A stretch of DNA of 64,000 nucleotides from NCBI RefSeq assembly GCF_001861355.1, contig NZ_MASN01000036.1, positions 36,021-100,020 on the forward strand, read 5' to 3'. Positions 16,460-25,293 of the stretch are shown here, one piece after another. The first letter of the stretch is position 1. Every line of letters starts with the position of its first letter. A model generated the notes under the pieces. The model saw only the letters and a list, made by a program, of their open reading frames with translations, was not told the origin of the DNA and searched no databases. The position numbers and the translations under genes are program-made. This DNA comes from Natrialba sp. SSL1 (lineage in GTDB: Archaea > Halobacteriota > Halobacteria > Halobacteriales > Natrialbaceae).

Positions 16460-18544
16460 TTACCGGTCGGGAATCGCAAACCCGACACGGTGGCTATCGT
16501 ACCGAAGCGAGACTTCCCGGACCGTTCCGAACTCGCGGTCGTCGTCCGCAGCCTCATCCTCGCTAACCGCATCGGCATCGACGGCGAACGTCTCACCCTC
16601 TACGAACTCGCCGTCGATCTCGTCAGCCAGTTCGATCTCGAACCGATCTCCATCCGTCCACACATCCGCGGTGAGTTCGGATGCCGGGAGTGCCTCGCCA
16701 CCGACGTGTTCGACCGTTCCATCGTCGTACTCGAGTTGAACCGACGGCCGAACGCGCGTCCAGCCGATCCGAGCATCCGTCCCAGCCCAGACGACTTCGA
16801 TCTCGGTGCCGACGTCGACGTCGTCGATGTCGATCGTCGTCCCGGAGGTGACGGTGTCGTACTCTTCCGCCCACTGGGTCGTCGCCCGTTCGCCGTCGAC
16901 CAGCAACTCGTACTCGTCTGCCGAGCGTTCGGTGTCGTCGGTGTCGGTTTCGTCGTCCGTAGCCGCAGCCGTTTCTTCGGCCGCTGCCGTATTTGCCGCC
17001 GCATACTGCTGGCGGTCACCGAACTCGATCGTCGCCTCGACCGTCTCGCTCTCGTAGTCGTACTCGAAGCTCACTGAGCCTGGCGGCTGGGCCTGAAGTG
17101 ATCTGATGCTGTCGCTGTTTTCGATGCCGTCCCAGCCGACGAGAATTCGGTCGCTGGGTTCGACGCCCTCGAGCGTCGCCGTCGCACCTTCCGAGAGGGT
17201 CTCATCCGTCCACGGCTGTGCGGACGCCTTCGGCTCCGGTGCGTCCTCGGTCGGTCGGTAGTACGGACGCTCGTCGTAGGCGGCGAGATGAAGCCGGTCA
17301 CCGTCGAGCGGGAAGTCGTCTGCGTAGCTGACAGTGAACTCGCCGGTATCGACATCGAACTCACCTCTGAACCCGAAGTTCGAGAGGACGGTCGTTCCGC
17401 TACTCGAGCCGCCGAGCTCGTGGTCGTGGCGCAGCCTGACGGACAGGTTCGGCTCGACGTCGTCCATGTCCAGCACGATCGTATCGCCTTCCTCGAGTTT
17501 ACCGTGGCCATCGGCCCAGATGTCGCGGTCGTACTCCTCGTCGCCGACCTCGAAGGTGAGGTCCTCGATCGGTGTCGGATCGCCGCGGCCGAGTTCGATC
17601 TCGAGGTAGTCGTCGTCGAGGTCGATATCCCGGTCGACGCGAAGAAACCCAGGACTGTCGTGCTCTCTGATGGCGCGTTCGGCGGCGAGGTCGCGTTCGA
17701 CGGTCGTGCTGACGAACGTCTCATCGACATCAACCGAGGGCTCCTCGGTCGCGGCGTAGGCGAACTCCGCCTCGAGCGATTCGATCAGTTCGTCGCTGAT
17801 GTCCGACTCGTCCTCGAACTCCAATCCGATCGACTGTTCCATCGTATCCGCGTCGATGACGGTCTGGGCGTGCGTGAAGTACGTCGGTACGGCGTCCGTC
17901 TCGCCCGGCGTCAGCAGCTGTTCGTCACCGGTGCGCACCAGACGCATGTGGCTGTCGCCAAAGGCCGACATACCCGCTTCGAGTGTCGATTCTTCATCCA
18001 GTAGGCGGGTTGCTTCTGCCGCGTTTGCGTCGACAGCCGCATCGAGCGTCTCGAGTTCGTTGGCGACGATAAGTACGTCGCCGTCAGAACCGAGGACAGC
18101 ATCCTCGTCGTCGAGTTCAGTGTACTCGTACTCGAGTCCGGCGTCGGTTTCGCGGGACGAGGTGGACTCCTCTAGCTCGACGCCAGACAGGACCGTCAGT
18201 GGCTGTGTGGACGCATCGGAGTAGGATGTAACGAGTACGCTTTTCGAGATGTCTTCGGCGTCGAGGTCGAGGACGTTGACGTTCGGATGTGGGTCGTTGG
18301 GCTGGTTGGCCTCGAGCAATCGATCGTAGTTCGTGGCCATCAGGACCATCGAGTCCTGTGCGATCTCGGAGGGGAGATACGCGAGCAGGTCGTCGAACGT
18401 CGCTTCGGCGGTCGTGGAGGCGGTCGCGGTGTCGGTGCTGGTGTCGGTATGCTCGTCCGTCGCGGCGACGGTCGAACCCGCAACGGCGGCAGCCATCGTC
18501 GCACCGATTCCACCGAGGACCGAACGGCGGGGACACTGTTGCAT
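16460..18544 (-). CDS. Large secreted acidic protein with Tat signal, function unknown
   Basis: The 694-residue product carries a twin-arginine type signal (CPRRSVLGGIG, then a short hydrophobic run to about residue 30) and is otherwise extremely rich in Asp and Glu. Thr-rich low-complexity stretches flank a first region (about 45-270, beginning with FDDLLAYLPSEIAQDSMVLMATNYD) and several later beta-rich segments with a repeated theme EYDYESETVEATIEF / LEYDDGTVEHV, suggesting immunoglobulin-like repeats. The ATG at 18544 places the signal at the N-terminus. I recognise no enzyme motif. A cell-surface or extracellular role is likely. It is divergent from the CobW-like gene. Confidence 0.82.
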   Translation of the reverse strand: MQQCPRRSVLGGIGATMAAAVAGSTVAATDEHTDTSTDTATASTTAEATFDDLLAYLPSEIAQDSMVLMATNYDRLLEANQPNDPHPNVNVLDLDAEDISKSVLVTSYSDASTQPLTVLSGVELEESTSSRETDAGLEYEYTELDDEDAVLGSDGDVLIVANELETLDAAVDANAAEATRLLDEESTLEAGMSAFGDSHMRLVRTGDEQLLTPGETDAVPTYFTHAQTVIDADTMEQSIGLEFEDESDISDELIESLEAEFAYAATEEPSVDVDETFVSTTVERDLAAERAIREHDSPGFLRVDRDIDLDDDYLEIELGRGDPTPIEDLTFEVGDEEYDRDIWADGHGKLEEGDTIVLDMDDVEPNLSVRLRHDHELGGSSSGTTVLSNFGFRGEFDVDTGEFTVSYADDFPLDGDRLHLAAYDERPYYRPTEDAPEPKASAQPWTDETLSEGATATLEGVEPSDRILVGWDGIENSDSIRSLQAQPPGSVSFEYDYESETVEATIEFGDRQQYAAANTAAAEETAAATDDETDTDDTERSADEYELLVDGERATTQWAEEYDTVTSGTTIDIDDVDVGTEIEVVWAGTDARIGWTRVRPSVQLEYDDGTVEHVGGEALPASELTADVWTDGDRFEIELADEIDGEFVEGETFAVDADAVSEDEAADDDREFGTVREVSLRYDSHRVGFAIPDR

Positions 18545-18717
18545 GTAGCAACATTTTAATTCCATCGGTACAAGTAGGTTATCATTACTTTCTACCCCAG
18601 AAATACGTCATCGTGACTGTGGTGGTGCCTGGAGAGATCGCATCGCAGCACCCAGCTATTCAGCTATTGGCTTGTCGGAGCGCCGTCGAGACGACGGGTC
18701 TTAATCCGTGCAATACA

Positions 18718-20034
18718 ATGACTCCCGATATGACCGCGACGATTCCAGTGACGATTCTTGCTGGCAGCCTGGGTGCGGGAAAGACCACACTCCTCAATCA
18801 CTTGCTACAGAACGCTGGAGACCGTGATCTTGCCGTCCTCATCAACGATATGGGCGAGGTGAACGTCGATGCCGAACTCGTCGCCGAGGGGTCCGACCTC
18901 GACGTCGACAACGGGATCGCCGAACTCTCGAACGGCTGTCTCTGCTGTGAACTGCAGGACGATCTCGAGACGGCCGTCGTCCGGTTGGCTCGAAACCGGG
19001 AGTTCGACCACCTGATCGTCGAATCCTCCGGCATCTCTGAACCGGCACCGGTCGCTCGCCTCTTTACGACGACGTCGCGCGTGGCCGCCCGCTACGAGGT
19101 CGATTCGATCGTCACGGTGCTCGATACACGGCTGTTCGTCGACACCTTCGGCGGGGAGGCGGTCCCGCAACGAGAGACGGATCCCGCTGCGGAGTCGGAC
19201 CGCCCGCTGTCGGATCTGTTGATCGAACAGTTGGAGGTCGCCGATGTCGTTCTCTGTAACAAGGCAGACCGCTGTTCGCCGGCGGAACTCGCGGAGGCGA
19301 CGGCACTCGTCGAAGCGCTCCAGCCCGACGTGCAGACGATTCAGACCGAGTTCAGTGCGGTCGATCCGAATCAGTTGCTCGGTGTCGATCTATTCGATCC
19401 GGCCCAACTCGACGAACGCGAGAGTCTGGACCGAGTGGCTGCGGCGGCCGATGATGGCCAGTATCAACACCAGGACCACAACCAGGGCAACGACCACCAC
19501 CAACACCGACACCCCAACGACGTCTACGGCGTCGACTCCTTTGTCTACCGCTCGCGTCGTCCCTTCCACCCCGAGCGATTCGCTTCTTTCCTCCGGACGC
19601 TTCCAGAGTCCGTCGTCAGATCCAAGGGAACCGTCTGGGTCGCGACCACCGACATGCAGCTCACCCTCTCCCAGGCCGGCCCCTCGAGTCGTCTCACCGC
19701 AACCGGCCCCTGGATCGCCGATCTCCCCGACCTCGAGCGCGACCTCTATCGCTCGAACCGACCGGCACTCGAGTGGGACGACGAGGTCGGCGACCGGCAG
19801 ACGGAACTCGTCTTCATCGGGACGGGGTTCGACGACGGTGGAGAGACTGTAGACACTTCCACGGCTGACAACGGTTGCGAGCGCGAAACAGCAGGACTCG
19901 AACAGCGACTGCGCGCGCGCCTCGCAGCGTGCCTGGTGTCGGATGCTGAATGGGAACAACAGACAGCTGGTCAAGAGACGAAGTTTCCCGATGATACGGG
20001 GGAAGAAGCCGTCTTCCGGACGAATACGTCGTAG
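18718..20034 (+). CDS. CobW/COG0523 GTPase, putative zinc metallochaperone with His-rich loop
   Basis: The 438-residue protein is a COG0523 (CobW, ZNG1, YeiR-like) G3E GTPase that delivers a metal to client enzymes. The Walker A GSLGAGKTT lies at about 16-24, the metal-site CxCC within NGCLCCELQ near 73-77, ESSGISEP near 102, and the base motif NKAD near 178. A His-rich stretch (about 248-268) just before the CobW C-terminal domain (SFVYRSRRPFHPERF onwards) is typical of Zn or Ni/Co handling. An internal ATG at 18730 (MTATIPVTILAG) is an equally good start. The frame extends upstream but over non-coding DNA. No zinc-regulated partner gene is visible next to it. Confidence 0.92.
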   Translation: MTPDMTATIPVTILAGSLGAGKTTLLNHLLQNAGDRDLAVLINDMGEVNVDAELVAEGSDLDVDNGIAELSNGCLCCELQDDLETAVVRLARNREFDHLIVESSGISEPAPVARLFTTTSRVAARYEVDSIVTVLDTRLFVDTFGGEAVPQRETDPAAESDRPLSDLLIEQLEVADVVLCNKADRCSPAELAEATALVEALQPDVQTIQTEFSAVDPNQLLGVDLFDPAQLDERESLDRVAAAADDGQYQHQDHNQGNDHHQHRHPNDVYGVDSFVYRSRRPFHPERFASFLRTLPESVVRSKGTVWVATTDMQLTLSQAGPSSRLTATGPWIADLPDLERDLYRSNRPALEWDDEVGDRQTELVFIGTGFDDGGETVDTSTADNGCERETAGLEQRLRARLAACLVSDAEWEQQTAGQETKFPDDTGEEAVFRTNTS

Positions 20035-20299
20035 CTATCAACTGGTCAGAACGGCCACGACAACCGAGACTCAGAATCACACGAATGTCCTATCTTCCTT
20101 GGTCTTAGCTTCTGTACTGTACCACCTTATGAAGATGTTAGATTCGCCAATACACCACTAACAACCGCTTTAGGACACTAATACGTGATTAACAGCGACA
20201 GTCTGGTTTTTGAAACGTATTGCAACTTTTACTGTTTTTCTCGACACGACGTACAATAACGTTTAGGTAGGCGCAGTTCGCCCGACCGAAGTAGGTAGT

Positions 20300-20947
20300 A
20301 TGAGCATCACCGACCGCCCAACCCCCGCCGATCCTGAAACGGAGTCGGCATCCCCGTCGGACGACACGACAGCGGAATCGACAGCCCTCTCCGACGACGA
20401 CGTGTTCCACATCCTCCAGACGTCGCGCAGGCGAGAGGCGATTCGGTACGTGTTACAGAGCGACGACACCGTCAAGATGGGTGCACTCGCAGAGCACGTC
20501 GCCGCCCGCGAGCACGATACCACCGTCGCCAAACTGACCTCGACGCAGCGCCAGCGCGTCTACATCCCACTGTACCAGTCCCACCTCCCCAAACTCGACA
20601 AGGCGGGTGTCATCGAGTACAACAAATCACGCGGCATTATCCGCCCTGGTGAGCACCTCGAAACGTTCAGGCCGTATCTCGAGGTTGCAACACCGGACAC
20701 ACCAGCAGACGACGCCCAATCGCTGCGGACGCGTCTCGACGGGCAGATCGACACCGACGAGACCTACTACGTGGCCACCGCGGCAGCGAGCGTCGGCCTG
20801 CTTCTCGCCGCCGCGTTCGGCCTGCTCCCCATCTCCGGACTCACCCTCGGGACGATCATCACGACGCTGTTCGTTCTCACGACGGTCGCGTGTGCGGATG
20901 ACCACCGACTGATCCTCACTCAGGTCGCCGGTCGCCGTCGCAGCTAA
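20300..20947 (+). CDS. DUF7344-type winged-helix membrane-anchored protein
   Basis: The 215-residue product has a disordered acidic start (1-30), a winged-helix domain (about 33-125) with the haloarchaeal DUF7344 pattern (VFHILQTSRRREAIRYVL, then YIPLYQSHLPKLDKAGVIEY), and two hydrophobic helices at about 156-177 and 183-199. This layout fits a haloarchaeal membrane-tethered transcription regulator. No obvious target gene is adjacent. The AT-rich gap before it (20090-20280) contains no other gene and presumably the promoter. Confidence 0.85.
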   Translation: MSITDRPTPADPETESASPSDDTTAESTALSDDDVFHILQTSRRREAIRYVLQSDDTVKMGALAEHVAAREHDTTVAKLTSTQRQRVYIPLYQSHLPKLDKAGVIEYNKSRGIIRPGEHLETFRPYLEVATPDTPADDAQSLRTRLDGQIDTDETYYVATAAASVGLLLAAAFGLLPISGLTLGTIITTLFVLTTVACADDHRLILTQVAGRRRS

Positions 20948-20972
20948 CCGAACGGAACGTCACCCGTCAGAA

Positions 20973-21824
20973 TCAGGACTCGACTCGGAACCGGACCTCG
21001 ATGTCGTCCGGTCCCGTAACAGCGACCCCGTCGTCCAGTTCAGTGGCCGTATACTGACCGGCTGCGAGTCGATCTCGAATCGTCTCGAGTGCCGCTGCGT
21101 CTGAGACCACAACCTCGAACCAGGATAGGCCGCGCCCGCTGGCTGGTTCGGCACGGTGATTCCACGTGTTCCCGGCAACGTGGTGGTGGTAGCCACCAGC
21201 ACCCACGAACACCGCGTCCGGCACCGTCGCCTGAATTTCGAACCCGACAGTGTCGACGTAGAAGTCCCGGAACGCGTCCAGTGACGACACTTCGAGGTGA
21301 ACGTGCCCGACATCCGTACCGGCGGGGAGTTCCGATGCACCCGTGGCAGCCGCCTCGATCGGACCGAGGTCGAGGGGCCGCGTATACATCTGCACGCCCC
21401 CATCGGAGCCCGCGGGCCACTCCGAACGCGGGAAGTCCCGATAGATCTCGATGCCGTTTCCCTCCGGATCAGTGCTGTACAGCGCCTCGCTGACGCCGTG
21501 GTCGGACGCACCACTGAGTTGCCACCGGTCCTGGAGTCGAGCCAGTGCATCGCCCAGCGCCTCGCGCGAGGGGACTCTGAACGCGTTGTGGAACAGCCCG
21601 ACAGCCGATCGGTGTCGGTCGGCTGCATCCTCATCTCGCTCCAGTACGAGAAGCGGCGTCTCACTGACACCGAGAACGGCGGTCGTCTCCGACTGCCGGA
21701 GCACAGTGAGTCCGACGACGGTCCGGTAGAACTCGGTCATCTCCGCGAGGTCGGTGACACGAAGTGCAGTTCGGCCGATCCGTGCGTCCTGGGGGAGCGC
21801 ACCCGAATCAGGTTGTGTGGCCAT
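20973..21824 (-). CDS. VOC-superfamily protein, two-domain extradiol dioxygenase-like (CatE type)
   Basis: The 283-residue protein has two tandem vicinal-oxygen-chelate modules (about 15-130 and 170-282), like CatE-type catechol 2,3-dioxygenases. Each opens with the typical strand: IGRTALRVTDLAEMTEFYRTVVGL and VGHVHLEVSSLDAFRDFYVDTVGF. The segment STDPEGNGIEIYRD holds the metal-ligand Glu of the first module; HHHVAGNTWN matches the GYHHHLGLNTW motif of CatE proteins in the second. The substrate is unknown; ring cleavage or a glyoxalase-type reaction are both possible. It is monocistronic. Confidence 0.88.
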   Translation of the reverse strand: MATQPDSGALPQDARIGRTALRVTDLAEMTEFYRTVVGLTVLRQSETTAVLGVSETPLLVLERDEDAADRHRSAVGLFHNAFRVPSREALGDALARLQDRWQLSGASDHGVSEALYSTDPEGNGIEIYRDFPRSEWPAGSDGGVQMYTRPLDLGPIEAAATGASELPAGTDVGHVHLEVSSLDAFRDFYVDTVGFEIQATVPDAVFVGAGGYHHHVAGNTWNHRAEPASGRGLSWFEVVVSDAAALETIRDRLAAGQYTATELDDGVAVTGPDDIEVRFRVES

Positions 21825-22005
21825 CTTAGTATCCTGTGCCCCCCATAGTCATGTCGCTAGCGATCGTACCGAGTACGAGCACCACCGAGTGTCGTCGCGG
21901 CATCTCAGTACCTAATTTGGTTGCAGACGCATATATACCGCGGGCAACACGTATGTTACCAGATTGTCCCGACACAACTGCTCTGTCTCAGTGGCGTCTC
22001 GCGAC

Positions 22006-22482
22006 CTACTCGAGTTCCGCGGCGAACGTCTCGAGTGCGCGTTGCAGTTCGCCTTTGCGTTTCCAGGCGGCGATTCGGTCACCGAAGGGAAAGGGAGCGG
22101 CGAGGGAGACGGCGGAGCGGAGGGTAAGGTGGGTTTGGGAGTGCTGTTGCTGGTGGTCATGGTGTTGCTGGCCCTGTTGCTGCTCCTGTCCCTGTCCTCG
22201 CTCAGCCGCAGACTCGAACTCGACCCACGTCTCCATATGTGAAAACGGTCCCCGCTCACCCGCCTGCGTATAGTAGATCGTTCCCTCGCGTTCTTCGAAC
22301 TCCAGCGGAAGTTGCATTCCGGGGCCGCTGGCGACGACTGTCGTGGTACCCGCCGACTCGTCCTCGTCGATATCGACGACGGTGAAACTCCCCTCCGCCT
22401 CGACGATCGCCGCCGGATCGAGGTGCTTCTGGAGTGCCGCCGGCGAGACGTCGATCGTTCGGGACACGGTAACCTCACGCAT
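22006..22482 (-). CDS. SRPBCC (START/polyketide cyclase-like) family protein
   Basis: The 158-residue product begins MREVTVSRTIDVSPAALQKHL, the common first strand of SRPBCC hydrophobic-ligand binding folds, and ends with a long C-terminal helix (GELQRALETFAAELE). Between about 101 and 121 there is a Gln/His-rich low-complexity insertion. ATG at 22482 was chosen; an extension of 28 codons upstream lacks acidic haloarchaeal composition. It may bind a lipid or isoprenoid. It is divergent from the small membrane protein at 22616. Confidence 0.85.
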   Translation of the reverse strand: MREVTVSRTIDVSPAALQKHLDPAAIVEAEGSFTVVDIDEDESAGTTTVVASGPGMQLPLEFEEREGTIYYTQAGERGPFSHMETWVEFESAAERGQGQEQQQGQQHHDHQQQHSQTHLTLRSAVSLAAPFPFGDRIAAWKRKGELQRALETFAAELE

Positions 22483-22615
22483 ACGTCTGCGGTTCGAGCG
22501 AGGCGTTATAAAGCCCGCTGCTTGTGCGTATCTGGGCCATGAGTTGTCCAGTACGAACGCACTCACAGCGCCAACGACGGAAACGGCTAAGTGACTGACG
22601 CTCTCCTATCGCGCT

Positions 22616-22852
22616 ATGGCTGGCGATTCCGGCACGGACGGCGACCGCGGCGGCTTTCGTGAGGGACTGGAATCCTCTGCAGGCGATCCGCGACTGCTCA
22701 TCGTCCTCAACGCAATCCTCTCTGCACTGTTCGCCTGGTGGCTCGTCTGGGGCGCAGCGCTCATCGGTGCAGTGGAGTACAGTCTGGCGACGGTCGCCGT
22801 CGTCGCGGTCGGACTGTTCTTGCTGACGCACGTGATGACGCGGCCATCGTAG
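22616..22852 (+). CDS. Small membrane protein, two helices
   Basis: The 78-residue product has an acidic/Gly-rich cytoplasmic start (1-24) and two helices (about 26-46 and 54-74). It is unrecognised. The stop is followed at once by a weak hairpin (GGGCTG/CAGCCC, 22852-22871) without a T-run. It stands 78 bp before the membrane-fused spermidine synthase-like gene and may share its transcript. Confidence 0.7.
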   Translation: MAGDSGTDGDRGGFREGLESSAGDPRLLIVLNAILSALFAWWLVWGAALIGAVEYSLATVAVVAVGLFLLTHVMTRPS

Positions 22853-22930
22853 GGCTGCTGCAGAACAGCCCACCGACGCTGACGCGCCGAGGCGACAGGT
22901 ACTCACGGCCGGACCGTCACATTCCGGACG

Positions 22931-24556
22931 ATGGCCCTCCAGCAGGTCGCTGCGTATCGCCCGACGAAACCCGAACTCGCCGTCTTCGTCTCGGGGGTCA
23001 CGAGCATGGGACTCGAGATCCTCGCCGTGCGGGTGATCGCCCCGCAGTTCGGGAATCATATCTACACCGTCGGCGGCATTCTCACCGTCCTCCTCGCTGC
23101 ACTGAGCCTCGGCTACTGGCAAGGTGGCAAGCGGGCGGCGACCGCGAGCACCCGCGAAATGAGCTGGCTCATGCTCGGGACCGCGGTCTACGTCGCCGTG
23201 GTGATCTTCGCGAGCGACCTGCTTCTTACGTACACCTCGACGCTCGCACTGCCGCCGCGCTATGCCTCACTGCCTGCGGTTATCATCCTCTTTGGGCCGC
23301 CGACCTACCTGCTCGGCTTCATCAGTCCCTACGCGGCCGAACTCTCTCGAAAGCGCGGGACTGGCGAAGCGTCGGGCCACGTTTACGCGCTCGGCACCAT
23401 CGGCAGCATCGTCGGCTCGGGTGCGACGACGTTCATCCTGATTCCCTCCATGGGTATCGACGCGATCGGCCTCCTGTTCGGGCTCATGCTCGTCGCCACC
23501 GCACTCGTCCTCGTCGCGCCGAGTCTGCCCCGCAGACCAACCGTCGCGAGCGTTTTCATCGCACTCATCCTCGTCCTCGCCGCGGCTGGCGGCCCCGCGA
23601 TCTTCGACGTCGATCACCGCGGCGAAATCGTCCACGAAACCCAGACGCCACACCAGCAACTCGAGATCGTCGACGACGACAACGTCCGAACGATGTACTT
23701 GGACGGCGCACGACACAGCGCGCTCAACAAAGACGACCCAGACGAGCACGTCTTCACCTACACGAAGTACTTCCACCTGCCGATGTTGATGACCGACGAC
23801 ATCGACGACGTCGACCGGGTTCTGTTCGTCGGTGGCGGCGGCTACACCGGCCCGACGGACTTCGCGGAGCAGTACGACGCGACCGTCGATGTCGTCGAAA
23901 TCGATCCGTCCGTTACCGACGCCGCAGAGGAGTACTTCACACTCGAGGACCACGACGAACGCGACGATCTGAACGTTTACGCGACCGACGGTCGGCAGTT
24001 CCTCCAGAACACCGACGAGACCTACGACGTGATCGTTCTCGACGCCTACAAAAAGGATCAGGTCCCGTTCCACCTGACGACCGTGGAGTTCATGGAACTC
24101 GCCTCGGACCGACTGGCCGACGACGGCATCCTCCACGCGAACGTCATCGCCGCACCCAGTGGTCCGGCAGCCGAGTTCTACCACGCCCAGTACGAAACGA
24201 TCGACGAGGTCTTCCCCGAGGCCTACAGCTTCCGCACCTCGGACGCGAACGCGATTCAGAACATCCAGGTCGTCGCGACCAACGACGACAGCGCACCCGT
24301 GTTCGACGAGGCGGTACTCGAGTCCCGAAACGACGAGCGAGCCGCGGCGATGGGGGTCGACCTCAGCGGTGCCATCGACAACAAACTCGACGAGCCAGAC
24401 ACGGACGACGCGCCGGTGTTGCGAGACGACCGCGGCGAGGTGGACAGCCTGCTCGATCCGATGTTCGGCCAGCGGTACGTGATCGAGGAGTCGGACGGTG
24501 GTGATGTCGAGGCCGGAGCGGAGCCGAGTGAGCCGGCTGCGTCGCTCGTCGGCTAA
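22931..24556 (+). CDS. Membrane-fused spermidine/spermine synthase-like protein
   Basis: The 541-residue protein joins an N-terminal membrane domain of about six or seven helices (residues 15-225; start SGVTSMGLEILAVRVIAPQFG) to a C-terminal spermine-synthase fold (about 235-535). The S-adenosyl or decarboxylated-SAM site is at LFVGGGGYTGPTDF (about 297-310) and VVEIDPSV; DAYKKDQVPFHL (about 371-382) replaces the catalytic Asp region. The GGGDG motif of true spermidine synthases is altered to GGGGY, so the product may be another aminopropyl or methyl derivative. The family is common in haloarchaea, but its reaction is uncertain. It is convergent with the small zinc-finger gene. Confidence 0.88.
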   Translation: MALQQVAAYRPTKPELAVFVSGVTSMGLEILAVRVIAPQFGNHIYTVGGILTVLLAALSLGYWQGGKRAATASTREMSWLMLGTAVYVAVVIFASDLLLTYTSTLALPPRYASLPAVIILFGPPTYLLGFISPYAAELSRKRGTGEASGHVYALGTIGSIVGSGATTFILIPSMGIDAIGLLFGLMLVATALVLVAPSLPRRPTVASVFIALILVLAAAGGPAIFDVDHRGEIVHETQTPHQQLEIVDDDNVRTMYLDGARHSALNKDDPDEHVFTYTKYFHLPMLMTDDIDDVDRVLFVGGGGYTGPTDFAEQYDATVDVVEIDPSVTDAAEEYFTLEDHDERDDLNVYATDGRQFLQNTDETYDVIVLDAYKKDQVPFHLTTVEFMELASDRLADDGILHANVIAAPSGPAAEFYHAQYETIDEVFPEAYSFRTSDANAIQNIQVVATNDDSAPVFDEAVLESRNDERAAAMGVDLSGAIDNKLDEPDTDDAPVLRDDRGEVDSLLDPMFGQRYVIEESDGGDVEAGAEPSEPAASLVG

Positions 24557-24591
24557 TGCTGTCCGAATCCGAATCGTGCTGATCGCTGCCG

Positions 24592-24873
24592 TCAGCGATA
24601 GATCTGCTGATACCGCTCGCGATACTCCCGGAGTGCGATCCGTGCGCGTCGACGAGACTGAAAGCCGAAGCCGACGGCCGGACACTCCTCGTCCGGACAG
24701 GCCCAGACGAACGTCTCCGAGCGCGGATCTCTCGTCACCGAGACGTCCCGCTCACAACGCGGACAGCACCATCCCCAGCGGATGTCGCCGGCGTACTCGT
24801 TTGCGTGCGAATCAGAGCCAGAGCCAGCGCCAGCATCAAAACCGGAACCAGAACCAGAACCAGATCCTCCCAT
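24592..24873 (-). CDS. Small zinc-ribbon protein with Gly/Ser repeat N-terminus
   Basis: The 93-residue product (ATG at 24873) begins with a (Gly-Ser)n and Gly-Ala stretch over about residues 2-21, then a zinc-ribbon-like part: CCPRC near 36-40 and a later CPDEEC pair near 59-64, then a basic helix (RRRARIALREYRERYQQIYR, 74-93). The first part is encoded by an imperfect hexamer repeat (plus strand GAACCA/GAGCCA, 24814-24866), so its length may vary between strains. Role unknown; nucleic-acid binding is possible. Confidence 0.75.
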   Translation of the reverse strand: MGGSGSGSGSGFDAGAGSGSDSHANEYAGDIRWGWCCPRCERDVSVTRDPRSETFVWACPDEECPAVGFGFQSRRRARIALREYRERYQQIYR

Positions 24874-24931
24874 TCGATACCGACCAGAATGCCGCCAGCC
24901 AGAAAGGGACTCGAGTACACCTGTGTACGCT

Positions 24932-25201
24932 TCAAGTGCGATTGGCACGGCGGGTGTCCCGCCGCACGGCAAGATAGAGGCCGACGAGGAGGAGGCCGAA
25001 CAGGACGGCACCGCGCAGGCCGGTCATGACTGTGGCGAGGAGGAGGACGGCGAACAGCGTCAGCCCCCATGCCGGCGGATTCGCCACACGGTGGTGTCTT
25101 GCGTTCAGCGTGACACTCCCGCCTACGACCGCAAATGCGATGAGCGCAAGCAGTGAGGCCAGCAGGACATCCGCACTGTTGACCAGTTGGACCAGAGACA
25201 T
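24932..25201 (-). CDS. Small membrane protein, three hydrophobic segments
   Basis: The 89-residue product has hydrophobic stretches at about 8-32, 43-61 and 63-80 and a basic C-terminus (RRDTRRANRT). It is not recognised. ATG at 25201 is preceded by an AT-rich patch (CTGCAGGTGTATAAATACACTG, about 25219-25238 on the plus strand) whose TATAAATA lies about 27 bp upstream, fitting a leaderless transcript. The 58-bp distance to the zinc-ribbon gene downstream allows co-transcription. Confidence 0.75.
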   Translation of the reverse strand: MSLVQLVNSADVLLASLLALIAFAVVGGSVTLNARHHRVANPPAWGLTLFAVLLLATVMTGLRGAVLFGLLLVGLYLAVRRDTRRANRT

Positions 25202-25293
25202 TGCCCGGACAGTACGCTGCAGGTGTATAAATACACTGAGCTGTTGGGTTGCTGGTGCGCTGCCGGGCTACGCGGAGACGGCGGTGTGCCCGC

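Noticed and set aside
22852..22871. Hairpin GGGCTG/CAGCCC as terminator of the small membrane protein gene
   Set aside because: Short stem, no T-run, and the next gene in the same direction is only 78 bp away.
22738..24504. 588-codon plus-strand frame overlapping the spermidine synthase-like gene
   Set aside because: Arg- and Pro-rich shadow in a shifted frame of the real gene.
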